A stretch of DNA of 64,000 nucleotides from Pontibacter indicus (lineage in GTDB: Bacteria > Bacteroidota > Bacteroidia > Cytophagales > Hymenobacteraceae): positions 248,001 through 312,000 of the forward strand of contig NZ_FTPP01000002.1 of the NCBI RefSeq assembly GCF_900156345.1, in the 5' to 3' direction. The notes below the pieces were generated by a model, which saw nothing but the letters and a program-made list of their open reading frames with translations, was not told the origin of the DNA and searched no databases. The position numbers were made by a program, and so were the translations under genes. Each line of letters opens with the position of its first letter. Within the stretch, counting starts at the first letter, position 1. Below, piece by piece: positions 24,736 through 33,592 of the stretch.

Positions 24736-25107
24736 ATGGAAAATGCACTGGTCGTAAAAGGTTACTTCATTTACCTGCCTATCGCACTATTAATGACTGT
24801 ACTGGTAGCCCGAACGCTGTTCAAGAACAGCCAAATATTCATGCTCGACATCTTTAACGGTAAGCAGGAGATTGCGCTTGCCACTAACAGGCTGTTCGAA
24901 ATCGGATTTTATTTAATGAACATTGGGGCTGCCCTGCTCATTCTGAAGATGGGCCAGGTACTTACACCTCAGGGTTTGATAGAGACCCTAAGCCATAAAC
25001 TCGGTGGGTTTTCTATATACCTAGGTGTGATGCTGTTCCTGAACCTATTTTTGTTTTTCAGGGGCAAACGCAAGGCCAAAGAAAAGGTAGAGGCTAAAGC
25101 TGCCTAA
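24736..25107 (+). CDS. small membrane protein B, paralogue of A
   Basis: 123-residue membrane protein with three hydrophobic segments (about 8-26, 52-74, 88-108) and a basic C-terminal tail GKRKAKEKVEAKAA. It shares length and motif order with the preceding gene (GYFIYLPIALLMTVLVARTLF; FYLMNIGAALLIL; LIETLSHKLGG), so the two probably arose by tandem duplication and may form a heteromer. The 21-base spacer indicates cotranscription. No family recognised. Confidence 0.7.
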   Translation: MENALVVKGYFIYLPIALLMTVLVARTLFKNSQIFMLDIFNGKQEIALATNRLFEIGFYLMNIGAALLILKMGQVLTPQGLIETLSHKLGGFSIYLGVMLFLNLFLFFRGKRKAKEKVEAKAA

Positions 25108-25254
25108 GGTAACCGATCCGGACAGGGTAAAGTGCCAATCGTACTATTACGTGAAATAGTTTTTCCTCTTCTCAAACAATCAGCTACAGCAGGTAGTATG
25201 TGTATGTAAAGTTATGGGTATAGAAGCATATCTTAAACCCCTAAACACATACCT

Positions 25255-26031
25255 ATGGAAAAACTAAAAAACAAAGTAGCTCTCATCACCGGCTCCGACT
25301 CCGGCATCGGCCAGGCCACTGCAATAGAATTCGCCAAAGAAGGGGCAGACGTTGTGGTGACCTACCACACCGACAAAGAAGGCGCTGAAGAAACCTTACG
25401 TGAAGTGGAAAAGCTAGGCCGTAAAGGGCTGGTACTGCAGGTGGATATCAGCGACGAACAGGCGGTGAAAAAGCTATTCAAGCAGGCCCTGCAGGAGTTT
25501 GGTTCCATCGATATATTGGTGAATAACGCAGCAGTAAACGGCTCTGGCATTAACGTAGCCGACATGGACACCGAAGTTTTCGACAGAACAATCAAGACCA
25601 ATCTGTACGGTACCTTCTTTTGCTCCCGCGCTTTTATCCGGCACCGCAAACAAAAAGGCGGCAAGGGAAAGATCGTCAATATATCGTCGGTGCATGAGGA
25701 AATCGTGTCGGCGGGCACGGCAGACTACTGTGCTTCCAAAGCCGGCGTGCGCAACCTGACCCGCACTCTGGCGCTGGAACTGGCTGAGGACGGTATCAAC
25801 GTAAACAACGTTTGCCCTGGTATGATCCTGACGCCGATGAACCAGGAGGCGATAGACGACAAAGAAAAACGCGAAGAGAGCGAAGAGAACATCCCCATGA
25901 AGCGGGCCGGTAAGCCTGAGGAGATCGCCAAGGTAGCCCTTTTCCTGGCCTCGTCAGACGCAGACTACGTGACCGGATCGAGTTACTTTATGGACGGAGG
26001 CTTGTCGCAGTACATGGGGCAGGGGGCCTAG
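25255..26031 (+). CDS. SDR-family oxidoreductase, glucose 1-dehydrogenase-like
   Basis: 258-residue classical short-chain dehydrogenase. It has TGSDSGIGQAT at 13-23 for NAD(P) binding, NNAA near 92, the catalytic Ser in NISSVHEE, Tyr-x3-Lys as YCASK near 160, and PGMILTP after it. The sequence resembles glucose 1-dehydrogenase-like SDRs, but the substrate is open. It shares the SGIG motif with the longer paralogue at 3875-4744 but lacks the N-terminal extension. It stands alone between the GbsR-like operon and the msrB genes. Confidence 0.87.
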   Translation: MEKLKNKVALITGSDSGIGQATAIEFAKEGADVVVTYHTDKEGAEETLREVEKLGRKGLVLQVDISDEQAVKKLFKQALQEFGSIDILVNNAAVNGSGINVADMDTEVFDRTIKTNLYGTFFCSRAFIRHRKQKGGKGKIVNISSVHEEIVSAGTADYCASKAGVRNLTRTLALELAEDGINVNNVCPGMILTPMNQEAIDDKEKREESEENIPMKRAGKPEEIAKVALFLASSDADYVTGSSYFMDGGLSQYMGQGA

Positions 26032-26126
26032 CCTATACCTGATCCCCCGGTCATCCTGTCAGAAATTGTCCTTGTGGTGCGTTATTTGTATACCTTCGTA
26101 TACACAACCAGATTATAGTGAAGCTT

Positions 26127-26522
26127 ATGAAAATTGCAAAAGACCCCTCAGAATACAACCAACTGACTCCGGACGAAGAGCGCATTATTGTGCGGAAAGG
26201 CACGGAATACCCGGGCACTGGTGAGTATAATAAATTTAAAGGCGAAGGCGTATACCTGTGCCGACGTTGCAATGCGCCGCTCTATACCTCCGAGTACAAA
26301 TTTGAGTCGAACTGCGGCTGGCCAAGCTTTGACGATGAGATAACGGGCGCCGTAAAGCGTGTGCCAGACCCGGACGGACACCGCACCGAGATCGTTTGCG
26401 CCAACTGCGGCGGCCACTTGGGCCACGTATTCGAAGGAGAGTACCTCACGCCAAAGAACGTGCGCCACTGCGTCAATTCCCTCTCCATGAAATTTGTACC
26501 GGTCGAAGACCTGGAGAAGTAA
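26127..26522 (+). CDS. msrB: peptide methionine (R)-S-oxide reductase
   Basis: 131-residue enzyme that reduces methionine-R-sulfoxide in proteins. Two CxxC pairs bind zinc (CRRC near 46, CANC near 92). NCGWPSFDD and the catalytic motif [11 protein letters not shown] near the C-terminus are typical; the canonical form has RYCINS. ATG 26127 is chosen over an upstream GTG three codons earlier. The 7-bp hairpin TGTATAC/GTATACA at 26087-26104 lies just upstream. A second, shorter msrB-like gene follows after 23 bases. Confidence 0.94.
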   Translation: MKIAKDPSEYNQLTPDEERIIVRKGTEYPGTGEYNKFKGEGVYLCRRCNAPLYTSEYKFESNCGWPSFDDEITGAVKRVPDPDGHRTEIVCANCGGHLGHVFEGEYLTPKNVRHCVNSLSMKFVPVEDLEK

Positions 26523-26545
26523 ACCGCAGGTATAGCCGCAGGCAA

Positions 26546-26833
26546 ATGTTCAGGCACAGGCAGCAGGTATCGGCCAATGACCGGCAGGATGCAACCGGTA
26601 CCTATACCTGTGCCTGTTGCGGCTACGCGCTGTTTGAGGCCAGCAGGAAATTTGAGGTCGGATCTGGCTTTCCCAGCTTCAGGGAGCAGATGGAGGATCA
26701 TGTTTTCCACAGGCCGCTTGGCACTTATGGGCGGGAGCGCACGCAGCTGCTGTGTGGCAAATGCGGCCAGCACCTGGGGCACCTTTTCGAGGATGCACGC
26801 ACCCCTACGCAAGTTCGCTACTGCATCAGCTAG
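26546..26833 (+). CDS. short second MsrB-like protein
   Basis: 95-residue MsrB domain. It begins MFRHRQQVSANDRQD and keeps both zinc pairs (CACC, CGKC), the GSGFPSF substrate loop and a catalytic Cys in QVRYCIS, but stops two residues after that Cys. Full-length MsrB continues for about ten residues, adding the last beta strand, so this copy is C-terminally truncated. It may still be active, or be decaying. It follows msrB by 23 bases and is not identical to it, which argues for an old paralogue rather than a recent duplication. The start is inferred as the first ATG after the msrB stop. Confidence 0.65.
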   Translation: MFRHRQQVSANDRQDATGTYTCACCGYALFEASRKFEVGSGFPSFREQMEDHVFHRPLGTYGRERTQLLCGKCGQHLGHLFEDARTPTQVRYCIS

Positions 26834-26945
26834 ACTGCCATCCGTTTTACAGATTAAGTCTACAGCGCTATACCTTAACTTTATACCTGCCTGCACAGTA
26901 AACCACAGCAAAAACCGAGTATCCACCCTCCTGACAGATGCCAGC

Positions 26946-27332
26946 ATGAGCCGCCCTTCCTACATCAAAAGCCGCTTAAACAGTTTCCGGTTTGCTTTCA
27001 ATGGTCTTTCGGCCGTGTTCCGGTTCGAGCCCAACATGCGGCTGCATGTGCTGTCCAGCATCGTCGTGCTGGGCATGGCATATGGCTTCGATGTCACCCG
27101 AATGGAGTGGTGTTTGCTGATCCTCTGCATCGGTATGGTGTGGGTGGCCGAGATCTTCAATACCTCTATCGAAACGCTCACCAACCTGGTATCGCCGGAA
27201 CATAACCCCCTGGCCGGCAAGACCAAAGACCTGGCGGCTGGTGCCGTGTTGATGGCCGCCATTACCGCAGCGGTTGTCGGCCTTTTCATCTTCATACCTT
27301 ATTGGGTCGGGTACGTAAACACTGAATTGTAA
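26946..27332 (+). CDS. dgkA: diacylglycerol/undecaprenol kinase family protein
   Basis: 128-residue membrane kinase of the small DgkA type. Three helices are seen at about 33-50, 56-76 and 96-118. The signature EIFNTSIETLTNLV followed by AGKTKDLAAGAVLM contains the conserved Glu, Asn, Lys and Asp of the active site. In Gram-positives the same fold phosphorylates undecaprenol, in E. coli diacylglycerol; the Bacteroidota substrate is not settled from sequence. The start is placed at ATG 26946 because the longer frame upstream overlaps the short msrB gene in another phase. Confidence 0.9.
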   Translation: MSRPSYIKSRLNSFRFAFNGLSAVFRFEPNMRLHVLSSIVVLGMAYGFDVTRMEWCLLILCIGMVWVAEIFNTSIETLTNLVSPEHNPLAGKTKDLAAGAVLMAAITAAVVGLFIFIPYWVGYVNTEL

Positions 27333-27395
27333 TTGCAACGGAGGCACTTGCAGGTATAATGTCATTCCATAACCGGTGTTTAGCCTTAAATGTCG

Positions 27396-27403
27396 TACCT
27401 TTG
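27396..27403 (+). promoter_or_regulatory. -7 box of the DUF6970-like lipoprotein gene
   Basis: TACCTTTG matches TAnnTTTG and lies 25 bases before ATG 27429. It also argues against the longer frame that begins at 27390, which would start upstream of the promoter element. Confidence 0.65.
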
Positions 27404-27428
27404 CGCTTCGGTTGAAAAACGGACCCCT

Positions 27429-27821
27429 ATGGCTTCACGCAAACCTTCTTTCTGGGTGCTCACACTCCTGCTGATGACGGCTTCTGTTGGCTGCCAGACA
27501 GCAGACCGCCCCGCCACTTCCCAAGTGGAGCAGCAAAAGCCTGCCCCGACTGGCTGGTTGAGCGAGCTTATCCGGGAGCTGGAGCAGGAGGATGTAAGCA
27601 ATCCGCCGGCCAAGGTATACCGCTATACCTACAAAGGGCAGGAGGTATACTACCTGACCAGCCGCTGCTGCGACATCCCCTCCAAGGTATACGACACCGA
27701 CGGCAACCTCCTCTGCGAGCCCGACGGCGGCATAACGGGGCAAGGTGACGGTCGCTGCGCGGACTTTTTTGATGCAAGGACAAACGAGACCCTGATTTGG
27801 GAAGATAAAAGAGAATTATAA
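27429..27821 (+). CDS. small lipoprotein, possibly DUF6970
   Basis: 130-residue exported lipoprotein. The signal peptide ends in a lipobox ASVGC (Cys near 23). The mature domain WLSELIREL, YTYKGQEVYYLTSRCC, DTDGNLLCEPDGG and GDGRCADF has four conserved Cys, probably two disulfides. It resembles a small Bacteroidota domain family that I believe is DUF6970, stated with caution. Function unknown. The DinB-like gene follows after six bases, so they are likely an operon. Confidence 0.72.
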   Translation: MASRKPSFWVLTLLLMTASVGCQTADRPATSQVEQQKPAPTGWLSELIRELEQEDVSNPPAKVYRYTYKGQEVYYLTSRCCDIPSKVYDTDGNLLCEPDGGITGQGDGRCADFFDARTNETLIWEDKREL

Positions 27822-27827
27822 TTGAAG

Positions 27828-28304
27828 ATGACTGGAAACGACGTATTAAAGAACCTTTCGGAATACAACATCTGGGCGAACCAGACCATGCTGAACGTAT
27901 TCGATGCGCTGCCTGAGGTGCCTTCTAACGCGGCACGCCTGTTCAGCCACGCACTCAACGCACAGGCTATCTGGATAGCCCGCATCACCAGCACCGAAAG
28001 CCCCGTGAAGGTATGGCAGGAGCACACCCTGGAGGAACTGCACAAGCTGCATCAATATGCCTCTTACAAAATAGCTGAACTGGTTGCCAACTCTGACGAG
28101 GAGGAGTTCAACCGCCTGATCGACTACACCAACAGCCAGGGACACAAGTATAGCACCCGCGTACTCGACATCCTGACGCACGCTTTTAATCACGCTACTT
28201 ACCACCGCGCCCAGGTAGCCACAGACCTGCGCAAGAACGGCCATACCCCACCTAACACCGACTACGTGACCTACGTGCGCGAACTGATGGGGCAGGTATA
28301 CTAA
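27828..28304 (+). CDS. DinB/YfiT-like metalloenzyme
   Basis: 158-residue four-helix-bundle protein of the DinB superfamily. The metal-binding His residues are visible: SHAL near 42 and the pair in HAFNHATYHRAQ near 125-133. Members include thiol-S-transferases and damage-inducible proteins of unknown function. The motif HATYHRAQ is highly typical. ATG 27828 is used; an in-frame TTG two codons earlier is unlikely. It is followed by the strong hairpin at 28353-28390. Confidence 0.87.
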   Translation: MTGNDVLKNLSEYNIWANQTMLNVFDALPEVPSNAARLFSHALNAQAIWIARITSTESPVKVWQEHTLEELHKLHQYASYKIAELVANSDEEEFNRLIDYTNSQGHKYSTRVLDILTHAFNHATYHRAQVATDLRKNGHTPPNTDYVTYVRELMGQVY

Positions 28305-28352
28305 TTTATAGACAAAGGACTTTTAGACGAAAGAAAATTAGACTTTAAATGA

Positions 28353-28390
28353 AAAAGGGAGCCCTTCACGATGAAGGGCCCCCTTTTTTT
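28353..28390. terminator. bidirectional terminator between convergent genes
   Basis: GCCCTTCA/TGAAGGGC (28361-28368 and 28372-28379) extends through GGG/CCC into A- and T-runs, with a 3-nt loop. It serves the DinB operon and the leftward DUF4382 gene. Confidence 0.88.
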
Positions 28391-28433
28391 GCTTTAGAGA
28401 TAGGATAAGCTAAGTTTAGCTTGTCTCTAAAAC

Positions 28434-29228
28434 CTATTCTTTTGTTGGCAACTTAACGGTACCCAGGTCTTTGATCTGATCCTGCGATACGCTGATGTTT
28501 GTCAGGGTCGTGTCGTTTACAGCTCCCGCGGTGTAGAATTTCACCGAATAAGTACCGGCCTTCACACCTTTGATCAGGAACTCGCCATTGTCATTGGCAA
28601 AGCCACCAATCGTATCGTTCTCTGCGGAGATCACATAGATGCCTGGCTTGGCTTCGATTGGCGTTACTCTACCTTTTATACCGCCCGCTATGGCTTGCGT
28701 GATCGTGCGGATAACCGGCTTCAGGTTATACTGGCCGTTTCCTCTGGCCACTACCGACTTGGCTGCGTCAAAGTCCAGCAACACCACGTAGGTCACATCT
28801 TCGCGCAGGTCGGCGTTTATTTTCAATTTTAGCCCGGAGGTCTGGCCACTTGGCGTCTTCAGGTCGACTGTGCGCCCATCCTTTAATTTAAGCGAGTTGT
28901 TCTCGCCCAGCACCAGCCTGATCTGAGAAATTTTCCCTGCCGGCAAGTTGGCGGAAGCAATCAGTGTATCTACTCCATTGGCAAAATTAAGCAGGTTGTA
29001 TACCTTTGGGTGGACCACGTCAAGCGTTTGCCAGCCGCTTTCGCTATCTGTATCCTCTTTGTGGATCTGCACAGAGCGGATATCTATGTTTACCTCTTCA
29101 TAGTCACCAGGCGCGTCTGTTAAGCGCACTTCCATACGGGCTGTGCCATTGCTGTCAGACTCGCTGTCACAAGAGCTGAACCATACCAGGCCGCTCATCA
29201 GAAAAGGAATCAAAAATTTAGTTCTCAT
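28434..29228 (-). CDS. DUF4382 lipoprotein
   Basis: 264-residue exported lipoprotein with a signal peptide and lipobox WFSSC (Cys about 20). Residues about 30-175 are the DUF4382 domain (VRLTDAPGDYEEVNIDIRSVQIH, then FDAAKSVVARGNGQYNLKPVIR). Residues 180-255 form a carboxypeptidase regulatory-like or CNA-B-like beta domain (GGIKGRVTPIEAKPGIYVI, then GEFLIKGVKAGTYSVKF). The domain order is common in Bacteroidota surface lipoproteins. Function unknown. It has a minus-strand -7 box at 29304. Confidence 0.88.
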   Translation of the reverse strand: MRTKFLIPFLMSGLVWFSSCDSESDSNGTARMEVRLTDAPGDYEEVNIDIRSVQIHKEDTDSESGWQTLDVVHPKVYNLLNFANGVDTLIASANLPAGKISQIRLVLGENNSLKLKDGRTVDLKTPSGQTSGLKLKINADLREDVTYVVLLDFDAAKSVVARGNGQYNLKPVIRTITQAIAGGIKGRVTPIEAKPGIYVISAENDTIGGFANDNGEFLIKGVKAGTYSVKFYTAGAVNDTTLTNISVSQDQIKDLGTVKLPTKE

Positions 29229-29303
29229 AGAAATTGTATAAAGTTTAAAACCACTTCGGTGCTAAACAGCAACCATTATACGGATAAACGGCATTAAGTT
29301 GCA

Positions 29304-29311
29304 CAAAAGTA
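29304..29311 (-). promoter_or_regulatory. -7 box of the DUF4382 gene
   Basis: On the minus strand the sequence reads TACTTTTG, matching TAnnTTTG. It implies a leader of about 70 bases. Confidence 0.55.
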
Positions 29312-29382
29312 TATAGCTATAAAAAAATATAGGCCGCTGAACTTCACTTAGCGACCTATATTCTATACCTGAACAAGCGGTG

Positions 29383-32300
29383 CTATTGCTGCACTTTGGT
29401 GGTATCAGGTTTGGCAGGTGGTGTGGCCGGCTTGGTTCTAGGTTTCAGGAAGTCGGTGATCTTATCGGTTGCCTGCTTTTTGATCTGCTGCTCGGCTTCC
29501 AATCGCTTCTTCTCCAGTTCCTGACGTGCCTTATTCTCTGCTTCTACCTTACGTCTTTCCAACTCGTTGCGCACGCTGTCCTGTACCTGCTGCTTCTTCT
29601 GCTCCAGCTGCATTTTCGCATCATCCACTTTACTCTTCACCACGCTTTCCACCAGGTCTTTGGCCTGCCCCTTGGCACTGCCACCCGCCAAGGCCACGCG
29701 AGGCTCAGACACGGTGCCGCCAATATTTAGGTTAAGCGTAATGCGGTCCGACGTCTTCAGGGCCTCGTTGCCAATCAGGCTGCCCAGTCGGGTGTTCAGT
29801 TCACGGCCTATCTTGCCGGCTGGCACATTAAGCGCAGTTACATAGTCGATGTTGCCGTTCACGTTGTTGGAGCCGCCCACGGTCATCTGCACATCGCCCA
29901 CTTTCAAATCGAACGGACGAATAACCAGGCTGCCGTCAATGATCTGGGCGTCGATGCGTTTGTTCTGAATCACGAAGTTCTGCAGCTCCTCAAAATGCGT
30001 CAGTCGGCTGATCTGGTCCACAATTTTCACATCGCGCACAGCGGCTTTCACCACATCGATGATACCTGAGCCGTCCAGCGTTTTGAAAATCGGGGTCATG
30101 TCCTGGCCAATTTCGCCGTTGAAGTTGAACTTGGTAGAGAACGTACCTTCGAGCAGCCCGGCGATAGGCGCAATCGCTTTGATGGTATTGAACGCATTGA
30201 AGGCCTCTTTAAAGCTCAGGTTCTGCACATCCAGTTTCATGTCGAAGAGCGGCTGCTTCAGACTCTGCGTGTTGTAACTGCCGCTGGCCACAAAGGCACC
30301 GCCCAGCGTGTTGAACTTCACAGCCTCCAGTTTGGCTATTTTATTTTTCACCAGCACACGGCCGCCCACGTTGTTAAGCTTCAGGTTGTCGTAAAGCACC
30401 TGCTTGGCGTCTACATTCAGGGTGATGTCCAGGTTGTCCGGAACTTCTACGACACCCTCGGCCTCGGTCGTGGCATCCGTTACCTGACCAGTATTTTCGT
30501 CCACCATCCACTCGTTCACATTAAAAGTGTTGGAGCTCAGGTTGAAGTTACCGCGCAACGACTGGTTCTCGGCCATGGCATAGCCGATATAGTTCGACAC
30601 TGTACCGCTGGCTCTGAAGTCGCTTTGGCCCAGGTGACCGTTCATGTTGTTGAGTTGGATGCGCTCGTTGTTGAACACGGCGTCGGCACTGCTGATCTTT
30701 ATACCTTGCGGTAGGTCGGTGCTCACAAAGTTCAGATTTTTGATACCCATGGTACCGTTTGCCGTCACGTTGTTATACTTCTCGGCTTCTATATCCGACA
30801 TCTTACCTTTCGCCGCCACATTGGCATTGATGCGGCCGGTCACGGTCATACCTTCTTGCGGGAAAATCTTGGTCAGCTTTTCCAGGTCGAGTATACCTTT
30901 TATCTGCCCGTCGAAAGCCGGGCTCTCTATACCTTGCACCAGCATGCGTCCCTCCAGCGGCTCGCCGTCCAGGGTCATGTTGAAGCGCTCTATGTTAATG
31001 CGGGTGTCGTCGGTGTTGCCTGTTTTGTTCAGAATGTTCACCACGGCATTCAGGTTCTGGATAGGAGCGGGAAAATCTTTTGATTTCACATAGCCATTGG
31101 TCAGGCGCATATCGGCATCGATCACCGGCATGCTCTTCTCGCTGTAGATACCCTTGGCGTCGGCGTCTACTTTCAGCAAACCGCGCAGCGTCATCCCTTC
31201 CACGGGAAACACCTTGGTTACTTCATCCAGGTCGATGCTGGCTTTCACGTTACCGTCTACCTGCATCACTTCTATACCTTTCACGAGCACGCGGGCATCG
31301 ATCGGATTCTTGCCCATGTCCATGTGGAACTTGCGCACATCCACCACGGTGTTCTCCAGGTCGCCGTCCGGGTTGTCGATGCGCATGTCGACGTTGATGT
31401 TGCGGGCAGCCTGTGGCAGGTCAGGGTACTTGAAAAAGCCCTCGGCCACTTTCAGCTCCGTGCCGAAGCCCGGCATCAGGGTATCGTTGAAGCGACCCTT
31501 TACATAGCCGTCGAAACTAAGCTGGCCCTCGGTCTGGATGTTCTTAAAATCTTCTTTGAACATACCGGGTACTACCGACAGCACGCTGCGGAAGTCTGTA
31601 TCCGCGGCCTTAAAGGTCAGGTCGAGATCAATGTCGTCTTCGGGCATCAGGATGGTACCGGCAAACTGCACCGGCAGCTCGTTGATGCGGATGTTGTTGT
31701 CTTTAAAGGTATAGAGCGACTTATCCAAGTCCATGGCCAGGGTCACGTCGGCGTCCAGCACCGCATTCTCGATGTAGTTCGCCCCGTCGTAGGTCATCAC
31801 AAAGCGGTCGGCGGTGGTCTGCGATTTCATGTCAAACACGCTCTTCTCAAAGTCGCCGCTACCGGTATGCTGCACATTGTAGGCCGCCAGCCCGAAAGGA
31901 ATGCTCAGGTCGTCATAGAATAAGGTGCCGTTGGTGATATCCCATCGCTTGATCGCCATCCGGAAGTCGCTGGCTGCCGTATCGGCTGCAGCGGTTGTGG
32001 TGGTATCAGAGAGAAAGATGTCCCAGTTGGCTTTGCCACTCTTGAGCACAAGCAGGCGGATGGTCGGGTTGTCAAGTTTGATGTTGTTGATCTTAACCCG
32101 GTTGCCCGTGATAACGCTCATCAGGTCCAAACCCATGCGGAAGGAGGGCACCTTTGCCAGCGTGTCGGTTGCGAAAGAATCCTGGCCGACAACCAGCAGA
32201 TTCTCCACTCCTAGTGACATGTTCGGGAAATCCCGGAAGAGCGAGAGGCTCACATCATCTGTGGCATACACCACGGTGGCGTCGATATTCTTGGCGATCT

Positions 32301-32409
32301 CTTTGTCCAGGGCCTGTTTAATTTTATCTTTGAAGAGTAGGGGCACTAAAGCCGCCAGTGCCAGCAGCACTGCTAAAAAGACAAAAAAACCGATAACTAC
32401 TTTTTTCAT
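29383..32409 (-). CDS. AsmA-like inner-membrane/periplasmic protein
   Basis: 1008-residue protein with one N-terminal membrane helix (residues 5-27) and a long periplasmic repeat region. The AsmA N-terminal pattern is at 40-135 (DVSLSLFRDFPNMSLGVENLLV, LDNPTIRLLVLKSGKANWDIF), and the AsmA C-terminal region is near 640-880. The last 110 residues are a charged coiled coil (KVDDAKMQLEQKKQQVQDSV and following) ending in a Pro/Lys-rich tail. AsmA-type and related bridge-like proteins act in outer-membrane lipid transport and assembly. It is monocistronic and divergent from the PorP/SprF gene. The coiled-coil tail is a noticeable extension. Confidence 0.87.
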   Translation of the reverse strand: MKKVVIGFFVFLAVLLALAALVPLLFKDKIKQALDKEIAKNIDATVVYATDDVSLSLFRDFPNMSLGVENLLVVGQDSFATDTLAKVPSFRMGLDLMSVITGNRVKINNIKLDNPTIRLLVLKSGKANWDIFLSDTTTTAAADTAASDFRMAIKRWDITNGTLFYDDLSIPFGLAAYNVQHTGSGDFEKSVFDMKSQTTADRFVMTYDGANYIENAVLDADVTLAMDLDKSLYTFKDNNIRINELPVQFAGTILMPEDDIDLDLTFKAADTDFRSVLSVVPGMFKEDFKNIQTEGQLSFDGYVKGRFNDTLMPGFGTELKVAEGFFKYPDLPQAARNINVDMRIDNPDGDLENTVVDVRKFHMDMGKNPIDARVLVKGIEVMQVDGNVKASIDLDEVTKVFPVEGMTLRGLLKVDADAKGIYSEKSMPVIDADMRLTNGYVKSKDFPAPIQNLNAVVNILNKTGNTDDTRINIERFNMTLDGEPLEGRMLVQGIESPAFDGQIKGILDLEKLTKIFPQEGMTVTGRINANVAAKGKMSDIEAEKYNNVTANGTMGIKNLNFVSTDLPQGIKISSADAVFNNERIQLNNMNGHLGQSDFRASGTVSNYIGYAMAENQSLRGNFNLSSNTFNVNEWMVDENTGQVTDATTEAEGVVEVPDNLDITLNVDAKQVLYDNLKLNNVGGRVLVKNKIAKLEAVKFNTLGGAFVASGSYNTQSLKQPLFDMKLDVQNLSFKEAFNAFNTIKAIAPIAGLLEGTFSTKFNFNGEIGQDMTPIFKTLDGSGIIDVVKAAVRDVKIVDQISRLTHFEELQNFVIQNKRIDAQIIDGSLVIRPFDLKVGDVQMTVGGSNNVNGNIDYVTALNVPAGKIGRELNTRLGSLIGNEALKTSDRITLNLNIGGTVSEPRVALAGGSAKGQAKDLVESVVKSKVDDAKMQLEQKKQQVQDSVRNELERRKVEAENKARQELEKKRLEAEQQIKKQATDKITDFLKPRTKPATPPAKPDTTKVQQ

Positions 32410-32515
32410 ATAGGTGGTTGCGTTTAGTAAAAGCTAAGCTATATAATTTTATAGCGAAAACCATGCAGAAATTATACAAGCGCTGCAGTAATAACCGTTC
32501 AGGAGTTCTGAAAGT

Positions 32516-33529
32516 ATGCGTGTAGGCCTCACAAAATTATTTTTTTGCCTGATGATTTCCCTTTGCGGCCTGCAGGCAACAGGGCAGGATGCGCATTTTA
32601 CGCAACAGTACGCCAATAGGCTATACCTAAACCCTGCTTTAAGCGGACTGGGTCGCGACTGGAGCGTGTCCGTTGCCCACCGCAACCAGTGGCCCTCGCT
32701 TAACGGCTCGTTCATTACCAACCAAGTCTCTGCCGACTATCGTTTTGAAGGAACCAAAAGTGCAATTGGGATGGTACTGCAGCAAGACCGCGCGGGTATT
32801 GGCGGATTACAAAAACTGCAGGCGGCCCTGGCCTACGCCTATCATACCCGTCTGACGGACAACCTGGCATTGGCTGCCGGCCTCCAAACCACTATTGCCT
32901 CGCTTCGTGTCAATTACGACAACCTGGTATTTGGCGACCAGCTGTCCGACTATGGCCAAACCGCACTGACTTCGGCCGAAGCCAACCAGTTCGACCCGAC
33001 TAATTATGTAAGCTTTGCCGTCGGCAGCGTTTTGTACAATAACAATTTCTGGGCGGGCCTCAACGTAGCACACCTCAACCAGCCAAACTACGGCTTCGAC
33101 GAAACCACCCGGCTGCCCCTGCGCTTTGTGGCCAACGCCGGGTATAAGTTTTACCTTGACACTGGTCTGAGGCGCAGCAATGCCGAATTCAGCATCAGTC
33201 CGGCGCTCAATTTCACGCATCAGGAAAATTATAGCCGTCTTGATGTAGCCCTGTATACTATCTATTCGCCTTTGGCGTTAGGAGTAATATATAAAGGAGT
33301 ACCTGCAACGGGTACCGACCAGGATCAAAGCCTGGGTATAATCGCGGGTGTGAGTCTCAATAGGCTGCGCATCGGCTTCAGCCACGACGTGGGAGTGAAG
33401 GGATTTGGCAGGCAGGCGGGAGGGGCAAATGAAATTTCGCTCGTTTTTGAACAACTTAACTTAAATAATTTGTTCACAGCCCGACGATTGTCCAAAATAA
33501 ACCATAACATTGTTTGTCCGGCATTCTGA
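32516..33529 (+). CDS. T9SS PorP/SprF-family outer-membrane protein
   Basis: 337-residue outer-membrane beta-barrel. A signal peptide (1-23, ending ATGQ) is followed by the family hallmark HFTQQYANRLYLNPALSGL, then strands with RNQWPSL and F-x-G-x. It ends in an aromatic-rich barrel strand with a short Cys-containing tail. PorP/SprF proteins bind and anchor specific secreted partners or work in the type IX translocon. It is directly upstream of gldJ, a common arrangement in Bacteroidota. AGGAG lies 10 bases before the ATG. Confidence 0.88.
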   Translation: MRVGLTKLFFCLMISLCGLQATGQDAHFTQQYANRLYLNPALSGLGRDWSVSVAHRNQWPSLNGSFITNQVSADYRFEGTKSAIGMVLQQDRAGIGGLQKLQAALAYAYHTRLTDNLALAAGLQTTIASLRVNYDNLVFGDQLSDYGQTALTSAEANQFDPTNYVSFAVGSVLYNNNFWAGLNVAHLNQPNYGFDETTRLPLRFVANAGYKFYLDTGLRRSNAEFSISPALNFTHQENYSRLDVALYTIYSPLALGVIYKGVPATGTDQDQSLGIIAGVSLNRLRIGFSHDVGVKGFGRQAGGANEISLVFEQLNLNNLFTARRLSKINHNIVCPAF

Positions 33530-33592
33530 ATTTAATTATAATTGCACGTTAAATTACATTAAAAGAACCTTATCTTAAGTAGGTCCTAATCT

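Noticed and set aside
25140..25157. A third parS-like site (ACTATTACGTGAAATAGT)
   Set aside because: It shares only part of the parS core, and its symmetry does not include the central CACGTG.
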